Source of the DNA: Pseudoalteromonas peptidolytica
GTDB lineage: Bacteria; Pseudomonadota; Gammaproteobacteria; Enterobacterales; Alteromonadaceae
DNA length: 64,000 bases
Assembly (NCBI RefSeq): GCF_012641745.1
Contig: NZ_WEHZ01000005.1
Coordinates: 124,001 to 188,000 of the forward strand
Direction: 5' to 3'
Shown: in pieces, positions 36,118 to 43,622 of the stretch
Position numbering within the stretch: the stretch's first letter is position 1
How the letters are laid out: the number at the start of each line of letters is the position of its first letter
The notes under the pieces: generated by a model
Seen by the model: the letters and a program-made list of their open reading frames with translations, nothing else
Databases searched by the model: none
What the model was told of the DNA's origin: nothing
Made by a program: the position numbers and the translations under genes

Positions 36118-36870
36118 TTATTGATGCTCAAGAGTGGTTAATCTGATTTCTTGATTGGTTTGGCGGTTCATCGTATCTAGTTGCACCCGAGTTACATTGG
36201 CGAGCTCACCGTTAAAGACACCATAAATAGCTTCAACCCTATCGTCTAGTCGCGTCATGTGTGTTGTATCTAAACGTGTAATTTCACTGGTAAGCAATTG
36301 TTGCAGCTCACTTAGGGCGGTTTCCTGTTGTTGCAAACGAAACTCCTGCTTAATTTGCCGGTGCATGGTATCGAGCTGGGTGAGCGTCATCTCAGCCAGC
36401 TCTTTGTCGACGATAAGGTTTAAGTTATCGACACTCAATTTAACTTCGATACTTTCACTGGGTAACTGAGCAAGGCTGAGTGTCAGCCACTGCAACACTT
36501 TTACGTCAGGTGTACGATAGCCTAGGGTGGTGTTGGCTTTTGAATAAACCCCAAGCAAAATAAGCTCCGGCTCACCACTTGCATCCACTTCACCGCTATC
36601 TAAATACACACCGATTTCTCTAATGGCATATTCCAGTGGGGCGTCAAACTTGCCTGCAACTTTAAGGCTTGTGCTTTCACCATCTTGATAATCGCTGTCG
36701 GCAATCGCAACGCGCTCTTTTAGGCTGCGCAGCTCGGTTTGATTTTGCGATGGCGTGTACGCCGCATCACCAAATGCCATGTGACTAATTTGCCCTTTAA
36801 AACCACGCGCCTGGGCACTTAAGAGCGCATCCAGTCCAGCGTGGGTAAATTGAAGCGTTAGTGCTGACAT
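36118..36870 (-). CDS. H: Cassette 1 proximal tail fibre (gpH N-terminal/DUF3751-like)
   Basis: 250 residues. The N-terminal ~150 residues match the baseplate-anchoring domain of P2-type tail fibres: 'FTHAGLDALLSAQARGFKGQISHMAFGDAAYTPS', 'AIREIGVYLDSGE' and 'VLQWLTLSLAQLPSESIEVKLSVDNLNLI'. The remainder is a coiled coil with repeated 'TRLDTTHMTRLDD' and 'TRVQLDTMNRQTNQEIRL', probably the shaft. Paralogous to the H proteins at 51935 and 56795. Its start overlaps the gpI stop. Confidence 0.85.
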   Translation of the reverse strand: MSALTLQFTHAGLDALLSAQARGFKGQISHMAFGDAAYTPSQNQTELRSLKERVAIADSDYQDGESTSLKVAGKFDAPLEYAIREIGVYLDSGEVDASGEPELILLGVYSKANTTLGYRTPDVKVLQWLTLSLAQLPSESIEVKLSVDNLNLIVDKELAEMTLTQLDTMHRQIKQEFRLQQQETALSELQQLLTSEITRLDTTHMTRLDDRVEAIYGVFNGELANVTRVQLDTMNRQTNQEIRLTTLEHQ

Positions 36871-37976
36871 TATGTCGCTCCTTGTAATTGATAATGTTGA
36901 TAATGAAGTCGTTGCATAGCACTGCCCAGCGCGACTCCTTGCGCCATTTGATCAGGCTTTATTCCTTTTCCCTGGCAATCATGTTCATGCGCATTCAAAT
37001 GTAAAGCGCCAGCCGCAACCGCTACTCTTGCCTTGCTTTCATCAGGTAAAATACCACCACCAGCAACCTGTAAAGCTTGATAGCCATACTGATTAAAGTG
37101 ACCACATGCCGCCAATCCCGCTACACCTTGAGCGGGCTTAACTCCCAAGCCCAATACCTTGGTACTGCTCAGTCCCAGTGGCGTATTACCAAGTGCGGAA
37201 ATTCCTATTTGCTCTCTAAGCGAAATACCCAGCTGTAAATCAACATGGATAGCGCCGCGCTTGACTGCATTTACCACACGGCGAATGCGTTTAAGCATTT
37301 GGGGGGTCAACAGTCCCTGTTGTCGGTCGTCCAAATTTTGATTAATGAGTGCCCAGATCTGTACCGTTCCCGGTGTACGGTGGGTTTCCCACCACTCTTT
37401 GATTTCAGTTTCAATGTTTAAACTGTCTAGCGCCTTTTGCAGCGCAAACGGTGTGCCTTTATACTGATGTACTGTAAATGCGTCAGCCACCACTTGGCGT
37501 TTCACCTGCAAAGGCCAGCTTTCATCCCACTCATCCACAGAGTAGTTCCACGCCACAAATGGCAATAAAGGCTCAGGGCAAAGTGCGGGTTGCCAAAGAC
37601 TCGTCAACAGCAGTCGTGTATCGTTCAATACACAAGCATCACGCAATTGAGTTCGTGCTTCATCATCCTTTAGGGAGAGCCCAATTAATCCAATACTTGT
37701 GGCTAGGCGCTCAAGTGCATCTCTTGGGAAAAACACTTGAGAATAAATAATTGGCAGCAGCTTATCGCTTGATAAGCGTTTAAGTGCGCTGCGTACATCA
37801 AGGTAACTGACCTCCGTCAACGAGAGGTAACGCGCAATTTCAACGAGTTCATCATCGCTGCGCTGCTCAAGTGTTAAGGCCGCTAATAACCTCGCTCGAA
37901 TAGTTCGAGGCTTGGCTTGCAGCGCAGCTAACCACTGCTCAAGCTCCGACGCATTATGAGGTAAAAGCTTAGTCAT
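36870..37976 (-). CDS. I: Cassette 1 baseplate protein I, long form
   Basis: 368 residues; gpI proteins are usually near 200. The N-terminal half has the gpI core 'LLTSLWQPALCPEPLLPFVAWNYSVDEWDESWPLQVKRQVVADAF', with 'HQYKGTPFALQKALDSLNIE' and 'WWETHRTPGTVQIWAL'. The extra C-terminal ~130 residues ('LGLGVKPAQGVAGLAACGHFNQYGYQ', 'HDCQGKGIKPDQMAQGVALG') are Gly/Ala/His rich and not known to me. Starts directly after the gpJ stop. Confidence 0.88.
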   Translation of the reverse strand: MTKLLPHNASELEQWLAALQAKPRTIRARLLAALTLEQRSDDELVEIARYLSLTEVSYLDVRSALKRLSSDKLLPIIYSQVFFPRDALERLATSIGLIGLSLKDDEARTQLRDACVLNDTRLLLTSLWQPALCPEPLLPFVAWNYSVDEWDESWPLQVKRQVVADAFTVHQYKGTPFALQKALDSLNIETEIKEWWETHRTPGTVQIWALINQNLDDRQQGLLTPQMLKRIRRVVNAVKRGAIHVDLQLGISLREQIGISALGNTPLGLSSTKVLGLGVKPAQGVAGLAACGHFNQYGYQALQVAGGGILPDESKARVAVAAGALHLNAHEHDCQGKGIKPDQMAQGVALGSAMQRLHYQHYQLQGAT

Positions 37977-37977
37977 C

Positions 37978-38853
37978 CTACCCCCTCACCTTTACCCGCA
38001 AATCCATTTGATCACAATACGCCACCTCAATATCTAGAGGTATAATGTCTTCACTTGGCGACTCCAACCTGATGTTCTCGACACCGGACAAAAACAAAGC
38101 GTTGCTAATGCCCGCTCGCGTGATCTGCCGACCAAGCCGTCGCCTTTCTGTTAAGTAAGCGTCGAGCGCGGCTGAGGCACTGTCCACAATCACCTCAGGC
38201 GACGGGCCAGGTAAAATTTCAAGTTCCGCTGTAATGTTAAATGTCAATATCTGTGGCTGCTTGATAGTGACTCTATCGCCAAGCGGCCTCACTTTAGAGA
38301 CTTGAGGCTGAGTTGATAATTCAGGAGTAAAGGCGTCGTGTAATTTACTTAGCAGCTCCGCGCTTAGTGTACCTTTTCCAATGCGACTCAAGGCGGTTAG
38401 CTCTATTTCACATGGCCTCGGACTATGAACTTGCACATCGCAAATCTCATTACTCACCGACAAAGCATGAAAGCAATAAGAGGCCGCACTCCCTGCGGTA
38501 TTGAGTCCATCAAACGCTAATTGCGTTCTCGCTCTTAAACACTCATCATCCTCATTCCCAAGTCTTGCAACATTAAACCTTGCAGCGATTGCATCTAAAT
38601 CACTCCCTGACGCACTGGCAAGTAAATTGGCATTCACCGCGTCGTTTAGCATGCTCTGCTGCTCTAGCTCACGATACGCCATAAGTTCAAGCAATTTAGT
38701 GAGTGGTTCACTCTCAAGTGCAAGCACAGGGTGTAATGCCTCATCTTGCGCGACTAACGCTTGCTTTAACGCTGTTAAGCGCTGCTCAAAGTCTAATTCC
38801 TTGATTACTTTTGGGACAGGCAACTGCGATAAGTCCAATTGCTCAAATGCCAT
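37978..38853 (-). CDS. J: Cassette 1 baseplate wedge protein J
   Basis: 291 residues. Core baseplate J motifs: 'LDLSQLPVPKVIKELDFEQRL', 'LLELMAYRELEQQSMLNDAV', 'NLLASASGSDLDAIAARFNV', 'AGSAASYCFHALSVSNEICDVQVHSP', and the end 'FLSGVENIRLESPSEDI'. gpJ forms the outer wedge that carries gpI and the fibres. ATG at 38853 with AAGGAG six bases upstream, preceded by a terminator hairpin and the 124-base repeat element shared with cassette 2. Confidence 0.94.
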   Translation of the reverse strand: MAFEQLDLSQLPVPKVIKELDFEQRLTALKQALVAQDEALHPVLALESEPLTKLLELMAYRELEQQSMLNDAVNANLLASASGSDLDAIAARFNVARLGNEDDECLRARTQLAFDGLNTAGSAASYCFHALSVSNEICDVQVHSPRPCEIELTALSRIGKGTLSAELLSKLHDAFTPELSTQPQVSKVRPLGDRVTIKQPQILTFNITAELEILPGPSPEVIVDSASAALDAYLTERRRLGRQITRAGISNALFLSGVENIRLESPSEDIIPLDIEVAYCDQMDLRVKVRG

Positions 38854-38869
38854 GGTCAACTCCTTTTAT

Positions 38870-38994
38870 AAAAAAACCCACCGCAATAACTTGCTTGTGG
38901 GCCTTGGAGGTTGGAAGCTTATTTGCTTGTTAACTTTCTCAAGCATAGGTGTATCTTACTGATTTTTAGGAAGTAAAACAGGTCAATTATGACC
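38870..38994 (-). repeat. Intercassette repeat A: terminator plus palindrome upstream of J1
   Basis: A ~124-base element about 90% identical to 43061-43185. On the minus strand it starts with the palindrome GGTCA-N4-TGACC (38981-38994) followed by TGTTTTACTTCCTAAAAATC. It ends with a terminator, CCCACC/GTGGG stem (38877-38901) and a T7 run, directly before the gpJ ribosome-binding site. It is a unit of an operator or promoter plus terminator or attenuator. Confidence 0.8.
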
Positions 38995-39033
38995 GCTTTA
39001 GAAAATACGCAGCTTTTAGAAAATACGCAGCTT

Positions 39034-39540
39034 TTAGAGCACTGAGAAACGATACTCTTCTAGTTCAAACACCGGCTTTGGCAAATCAGCGTTAATCAAC
39101 GCTTGATCCACTATCCAAATACCGTTTGTTTCAAATCTAAGCGGTATGGAAAAATGACCATCTTTTACTTGTGCAGGCATTAACTGAATGCGGCCAGTAT
39201 CGATACGCTTAAATGGTACTTTAAATTTACAGTCGCCTATTGCCAATTGCCCTGTGGCTATTACATCGTTTGATTGTTGTGGAACGGTAAATTCGTTAGT
39301 GTTGTTTTCATAACCACTCAATGTATTTGTAACGCTCTCTATATTAATAGGCGTCAAATCTAACGGTTGTTCATCATCATTTGCAACACGTTCGAACTCA
39401 GATGTTTCCGCGTTATAAAAAGAACCTATTTCTACATCTTGATTTTTATCACATAAAATATACTCATCAATAGACATCAGCGAATCTAAATCGTAAATAC
39501 CTATCACAATACCTTTATGATCAATATGTGCATATCTCAT
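39034..39540 (-). CDS. Cassette 2 terminal gene, fibre-associated protein
   Basis: 168 residues, no recognised family. It starts 'MRYAHIDHKGIVIGIYDLDSL' and ends with a beta-rich 'GIWIVDQALINADLPKPVFELEEYRF'. Its position after the fibre tip genes is that of the small XkdW-like or chaperone proteins of other cassettes, though the sequence differs and is longer. The ATG at 39540 overlaps the previous stop. A fibre-tip component or chaperone is a guess from position. Confidence 0.55.
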   Translation of the reverse strand: MRYAHIDHKGIVIGIYDLDSLMSIDEYILCDKNQDVEIGSFYNAETSEFERVANDDEQPLDLTPINIESVTNTLSGYENNTNEFTVPQQSNDVIATGQLAIGDCKFKVPFKRIDTGRIQLMPAQVKDGHFSIPLRFETNGIWIVDQALINADLPKPVFELEEYRFSVL

Positions 39541-39869
39541 CCTTCTATGATCTCCCAGTGTATTTCTAAGTTTTGGTACGATACTGTAGCGCGATCGCCA
39601 CCGATTATCGCTATTTTGTTTCGTATATTTAGTTGTGTCTCACTCTCTAGTGTCACTGATACCGTACCTGCTTCGCCTCTTATAATCTGCAAATAATATG
39701 CATGGGTAGAACCAGCGTTAGCAGTCCATGGGATTGATGTAATATTCACATGTGATTTACTAATATCCACAGGAGGGATTTGTATAACACCCGGTTCTCC
39801 TGCATATTTACCGCGTATAACTCGTTTAGATGAACTACTACCCCAATCAGTTAACGCCATATCTGCCAT
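39537..39869 (-). CDS. Cassette 2 small beta-rich fibre-tip protein
   Basis: 110 residues, beta-rich, no recognised family: 'VNITSIPWTANAGSTHAYYLQIIRGEAGTVSVTLESETQL'. It overlaps its neighbours by a few bases on both sides, so it is read as part of one polycistron. Short beta proteins in this position often form receptor-binding tips; the function is inferred from place only. Confidence 0.5.
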   Translation of the reverse strand: MADMALTDWGSSSSKRVIRGKYAGEPGVIQIPPVDISKSHVNITSIPWTANAGSTHAYYLQIIRGEAGTVSVTLESETQLNIRNKIAIIGGDRATVSYQNLEIHWEIIEG

Positions 39870-40291
39870 CCTCCATCAATAAAAATAAATGTTCTTTCAA
39901 TCCCTGATATTGTCATGTGATATTCAGTATCTGCATTTCCTTCATCGTCTGAAATCGTTTTAGACACAGGTGCCAACACCCGAGCCGGTAACTCTTGAGT
40001 CGCCCCGGCATGGGGGCTTAACATGACGCTTAAGGTTGTACCATTTTGTGCTTCATCCGGTAATTGCAGTGTAGTTACCGCTTGAAATAAATGACGAGCA
40101 CCACAAGCGGCAACACTTGGAGCGGCTACCTCAATAAACTTAGACATCAACACTGGTACGCCGCCCAGTGTTTCGCCATCACCGACATAAAGCTGCTTTG
40201 TATCTGTTGAAAACCCCGGTTCGCCGTTACCAAGTACAGTCTGTAATCGTGTTGCTTCTGGGCCTCTTCTAAATTGGATCCGTCGCCCCAT
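39851..40291 (-). CDS. Cassette 2 fibre protein with Mtd-like N-terminal anchor (second copy)
   Basis: 146 residues. The first 45 residues, 'RRIQFRRGPEATRLQTVLGNGEPGFSTDTKQLYVGDG', are paralogous to the start of the neighbouring 40291 gene and resemble the N-terminal domain of phage tropism-determinant proteins that docks to the tail. The rest is a beta-rich domain ending 'FIFIDGGWQIWR'. The start abuts the upstream stop. Two proteins with the same anchor may compete for the same docking site. Confidence 0.7.
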   Translation of the reverse strand: MGRRIQFRRGPEATRLQTVLGNGEPGFSTDTKQLYVGDGETLGGVPVLMSKFIEVAAPSVAACGARHLFQAVTTLQLPDEAQNGTTLSVMLSPHAGATQELPARVLAPVSKTISDDEGNADTEYHMTISGIERTFIFIDGGWQIWR

Positions 40292-40956
40292 TAAAATACC
40301 CCCCCGTCAATATCACCGCCTTCAACCGCAAGGCCTAATGAATTAACCCAGTCTCGCACCCACGCGGTGGTAGCAATATTGGTGCTATTATCTGAGCGTG
40401 CTCGTGTGGGGGATTTTGGCGTACCGGTGAACATCGGCGAGGTAAACAGCTGCGATTTCGATAAATTATCAACTTGGTTTAGGCCAACATCTGCTTTGTT
40501 AACCGTTACAGCGCCTGTTTTACCATTTACAGATAATACATTATCTGTTGGTGTGCGTAGCAGCACCCAGTTTGCCAAGACATTTGCAGGCGTCGACTTG
40601 AGAATATAAGACTTGTTCTCATCAGTGCGAATTGCCAAGTCGCCGGGCTGCGCATGCAGCGCCAACATAGCAGATTGGCTAGCGACCTCAAATGGCTCAC
40701 CGATAGCAAGGCTCGGAAGCACATTTTCAGGAATTTTACCGGCACTGTCTAGCAACAGAACATGGTTGGCACCACTGCCTGCATCACGATGAATAGCACT
40801 GCCAAGAGTGGTAAAAATATCTACGCCGCCTGGGGTGGTGCCATCACCAATAAATAATTTTTTGCTGTCGGTCAACCATATTGGTTCACCATTACTCGGC
40901 GTAACATTGGTGCGGTTTGCTGCAGGCCCGCGCCTAAATTGAATTTTGTTCGACAT
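40291..40956 (-). CDS. Cassette 2 fibre protein with Mtd-like N-terminal anchor (first copy)
   Basis: 221 residues. The N-terminal anchor 'KIQFRRGPAANRTNVTPSNGEPIWLTDSKKLF' is followed by 'GDGTTPGGVDIF' and a middle region 'NVLSVNGKTGAVTVNKADVGLNQVDNLSKSQ', the repeat typical of tail fibres, then the collar-like 'SPMFTGTPKSPTRARSDNSTNIATTAWVRDWV'. This 'F-TGTP-P-A-T-IATTAWV' pattern is a hallmark of phage fibre shafts. The C terminus is short and acidic. No reverse transcriptase or template repeat is nearby. Confidence 0.78.
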   Translation of the reverse strand: MSNKIQFRRGPAANRTNVTPSNGEPIWLTDSKKLFIGDGTTPGGVDIFTTLGSAIHRDAGSGANHVLLLDSAGKIPENVLPSLAIGEPFEVASQSAMLALHAQPGDLAIRTDENKSYILKSTPANVLANWVLLRTPTDNVLSVNGKTGAVTVNKADVGLNQVDNLSKSQLFTSPMFTGTPKSPTRARSDNSTNIATTAWVRDWVNSLGLAVEGGDIDGGVF

Positions 40957-41501
40957 TAAATACTGCCTCCGTCTAACGAGGGAACATTAGGGTATGAATC
41001 GGAAAACGCGCCACCATCAAGCGATAGCAAGCCTACAAATTTATTAATTTCACTATTTACATAGTTTTGTGTGGCATACACCATAGAGGGATCAACTTTT
41101 AAATTCACCATCTCTGACTGCACCACATCAATTACCGCTTTTATGCCAAGCTCGGCACTGGCATTATCTTCAATATTTGGCTTATACGTTTCAGGGTATT
41201 TAACAATGGCAAATGCCTGGTCGTCTTCGGTGTAAAAAGCCGCTTCACGAACATAGAACCCCCCCTCTGTAGCAGGCACAATACCGATAACCTCAAGCAT
41301 CGCGGGATTGTTATCTAACGTTTTGGAGCTATTGATCAGTCCTCTAAATCGCTCACTCGTGAGATGTTCTGAATCAGGTAAAATATTGCCATCGCCCACA
41401 GCAAATTTGACTAAGTTGATTTTAACGCCTGTGCCAATGGCATTGGCTATTTTAGCGCGACCCGCTGGTGTCAGCATGGTCCAGTATTGTGGTTGGGGCA
41501 T
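40956..41501 (-). CDS. H: Cassette 2 proximal tail fibre (gpH/DUF3751 N-terminal domain)
   Basis: 181 residues. 'YWTMLTPAGRAKIANAIGTGVKINLVKFAVGDGNILPDS', 'VREAAFYTEDDQAFAIVKYPETYKP' and 'ASAELGIKAVIDVVQSEMVNLKVDPSMVYAT' are the standard baseplate-anchoring domain of P2-type fibres. It ends soon after this domain, and the shaft and tip are separate downstream genes. The start at 41501 has CGGAG upstream and lies inside the last 50 bases of gpI, a longer overlap than in other cassettes. Confidence 0.88.
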   Translation of the reverse strand: MPQPQYWTMLTPAGRAKIANAIGTGVKINLVKFAVGDGNILPDSEHLTSERFRGLINSSKTLDNNPAMLEVIGIVPATEGGFYVREAAFYTEDDQAFAIVKYPETYKPNIEDNASAELGIKAVIDVVQSEMVNLKVDPSMVYATQNYVNSEINKFVGLLSLDGGAFSDSYPNVPSLDGGSI

Positions 41502-42132
41502 AACTACTCCGAGGGTTAATATGGGTATAACTGCAAGACTGACTGGCTGCGACAAGACGTACTTGGGCATCGCTTACAATTTCGCTGGCATAATAAGGGT
41601 ACACCGTGACAGAAGAACCAAATAGCGTGGCTGACGCTAGCTGAATCTTTGCTGTGGATAATAAACTGAGCGATAAATCAAACTGAATACTATGGCGCTT
41701 ATTCGCGGAAATAGTTTGAAATATCTGCTGATATAACGACTCATCAAGCCCTCTATCAGATACCGCAACATCTATCGCGATAGTTCCTACTGGGCCTTTC
41801 GGTACTTGTTCAAACCATTCTGTGATACGGGTGTCATAGCCAAAAGGCGCTAATGCGTTAATAATGGCAAAACGCGTCCCAAGGTGTTTATGTTGCTCAT
41901 AGCTTTGCGCAATGATCTGGCGTTTTATAGGCTCTGGCCACTGTTCATTCCACTGCGTAACACTTTGACTCCACGCCAACCAAGGTAGTAATGCAATTGG
42001 ACAAGTATCTGGTTGCCATAATGCCTCGAGGCAGCTTGCCGCGTCATTCAGTACTTCAAAAATTGGGGATTGAGCGGCTTGTATGTGCTCAAGTAGCTCA
42101 GCACCGCGGTGCAAAAGTTGACTCTCACTCAC
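41452..42132 (-). CDS. I: Cassette 2 baseplate protein I, short form
   Basis: 226 residues, the normal gpI length. Core: 'CLEALWQPDTCPIALLPWLAWSQSVTQWNEQWPEPIKRQIIAQSYEQHKHLGTRFAIINAL' and 'ITEWFEQVPKGPVGTIAIDV'. It lacks most of the C-terminal extensions of the I proteins in cassettes 1, 4 and 5. It begins with GTG overlapping the gpJ stop and its end overlaps gpH by 50 bases. Confidence 0.9.
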   Translation of the reverse strand: MSESQLLHRGAELLEHIQAAQSPIFEVLNDAASCLEALWQPDTCPIALLPWLAWSQSVTQWNEQWPEPIKRQIIAQSYEQHKHLGTRFAIINALAPFGYDTRITEWFEQVPKGPVGTIAIDVAVSDRGLDESLYQQIFQTISANKRHSIQFDLSLSLLSTAKIQLASATLFGSSVTVYPYYASEIVSDAQVRLVAASQSCSYTHINPRSSYAPTTILDHADTSGSR

Positions 42133-43034
42133 ACGTCACCTTCAAATATCACACCTGCGATGTCATTTTCACACCAAGGGATCTCATGACCTTCTACTGT
42201 GACATTCTCACTCGGTGCAGCGAGTACAACATCTTCCACACCACTACTATATAAAGTGGCAAACAGTGCTGATCGTTTTATCGCTTTGCCCATTACACCC
42301 GTTTGTGCAAAAAAATCTCTCAACTTGGCCAGCACTTGTGCCTTAACTTGTGCTTTGCCGGGTCCTGGGGCTAATTGCACTTGAGCGTGAAGAGTATAGG
42401 GCTTCACTGTCACTGGTTTAATTTCAACTCTGTCACCTATTGGCCGCACTTTTTGTAATGCAAGCACATCAGATACGGTATCAACTGTATCCGCTTTCAG
42501 TCCAAACGTTGCTTTAAGCTTGTTTAGCAATCCATCTGAAGGTAAGCCATTAGGCGATTCATAGCTTAAAATTGTCAGCACAACATGACAAGGTGAAGGA
42601 CTCGCAACATGCACATCTTTAACACGACTATCAGCAGAGAGTGCATGATAGCGATAACTTTCTGCGGTTCCTGCGGTATTTAAACTATGAAAAGACTGTT
42701 GAATACGACTTCTAAATCTATCATCCGGCTCTTGTGGCAAACGACTTACCCCATACCGTACAGCGATATGATCAAGGTCCGTGCTCGTCGCTGTTGCCAA
42801 TAAATTACCTTTAACCGCATCGTTGATCCGCCCTTGCAATAACATGCTGTGATAGGCAAAAGTATTGAGCAATTGTGTAAGTGGCTCCGACTCAAGTTTG
42901 AGTACCGCGCTAATATCCGGGTTTTGCTCACTGAGCGTACTTTTAAGCTGCTCCACCAGATGTTCATATTCTAGATTGTCTAGCAACTGTGGCAGAGGAA
43001 GCGCAGATAAATCAATCAACTTAGATGATGCCAT
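42129..43034 (-). CDS. J: Cassette 2 baseplate wedge protein J
   Basis: 301 residues with the gpJ core: 'IDLSALPLPQLLDNLEYEHLVEQL', 'LLNTFAYHSMLLQGRINDAVKGNLLATATSTDLDHIAVRYGVSRLP', 'AGTAESYRYHALSADSRVKDVHVASP', and the family end 'LYSSGVEDVVLAAPSENV'. ATG with GGAGG upstream, following a terminator and the repeat element shared with cassette 1. The closest relative by eye is J1. Confidence 0.94.
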   Translation of the reverse strand: MASSKLIDLSALPLPQLLDNLEYEHLVEQLKSTLSEQNPDISAVLKLESEPLTQLLNTFAYHSMLLQGRINDAVKGNLLATATSTDLDHIAVRYGVSRLPQEPDDRFRSRIQQSFHSLNTAGTAESYRYHALSADSRVKDVHVASPSPCHVVLTILSYESPNGLPSDGLLNKLKATFGLKADTVDTVSDVLALQKVRPIGDRVEIKPVTVKPYTLHAQVQLAPGPGKAQVKAQVLAKLRDFFAQTGVMGKAIKRSALFATLYSSGVEDVVLAAPSENVTVEGHEIPWCENDIAGVIFEGDV

Positions 43035-43060
43035 AACGTCCTCCTGTGAAATATAAAAAT

Positions 43061-43185
43061 AAAAAAACCCACAGCAAACACTTGCTTGTGGGCCTTGGAG
43101 ATTGGAAACCTGTGCTTGTTAACTTTCTCAAGCATAGGTGTATCTTACTGATTTTTAGTGAGTAAAACAGGTCAATCCTGACCTG
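43061..43185 (-). repeat. Intercassette repeat B: terminator plus palindrome upstream of J2
   Basis: A near-identical partner of 38870-38994. The palindrome CAGGTCA-N4-TGACCTG is at 43168-43185 and the terminator stem CCCACAGCAA / TTGC-TTGTGGG (43068-43092) is followed on the minus strand by T7. It lies between the last cassette 3 gene and J2. Confidence 0.8.
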
Positions 43186-43193
43186 ATTAGTAT

Positions 43194-43613
43194 TTAAAAC
43201 TCAATCACATACGCTAGTAATTCAGCTTTAGTGGTCAAACGCTGTACCTCAGCCTCTAGCTCATCGCTTTTTACTCGCAGTGCTTCTCGCTGCGCCAAAA
43301 TGGATTTTAAATTGTCGCGTTGCTGAGTCGCCTCTGCGTCATTACCACTTAGCGTCGCTTGAAGCTCACGCTCCTTAGCCCGCTCCACTCGCCATTGCTG
43401 CCCTTGCAATTGTTGATAGGCAAGCAGCTTAACTCGTGCAATTACTTGTTGCTTTAACTGCGCTACCCCGTCGTCGTTATCCGTCTGTGCCTTAACCTTA
43501 TCCATAAAGTCAGCTACCGAGTCTGTATCCCATGGCTTACCTGTTTCTGGGTGCACTTGCCAAAAGTTACCGTTAATACACATGCCCTGTTGTTCATCAT
43601 AATACGTTTTCAT
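43194..43613 (-). CDS. Cassette 3 last gene, coiled-coil fibre-associated protein
   Basis: 139 residues. The N-terminal part 'TYYDEQQGMCINGNFWQVHPETGKPWDTDSVADFMDKVKAQ' is followed by a long helix 'LLAYQQLQGQQWRVERAKERELQATLSGNDAEATQQRDNLKSIL'. Proteins like this, a short N-terminal motif with a coiled coil, often act as tail-fibre assembly proteins. The ATG at 43613 has AAGGAG five bases upstream. The cassette ends here, 9 bases before the repeat element. Confidence 0.6.
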   Translation of the reverse strand: MKTYYDEQQGMCINGNFWQVHPETGKPWDTDSVADFMDKVKAQTDNDDGVAQLKQQVIARVKLLAYQQLQGQQWRVERAKERELQATLSGNDAEATQQRDNLKSILAQREALRVKSDELEAEVQRLTTKAELLAYVIEF

Positions 43614-43622
43614 TTTCACTCC

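Noticed and set aside
39851..40956. Diversity-generating retroelement linked to the Mtd-like proteins
   Set aside because: No reverse transcriptase, template repeat or accessory gene was found anywhere in the window.
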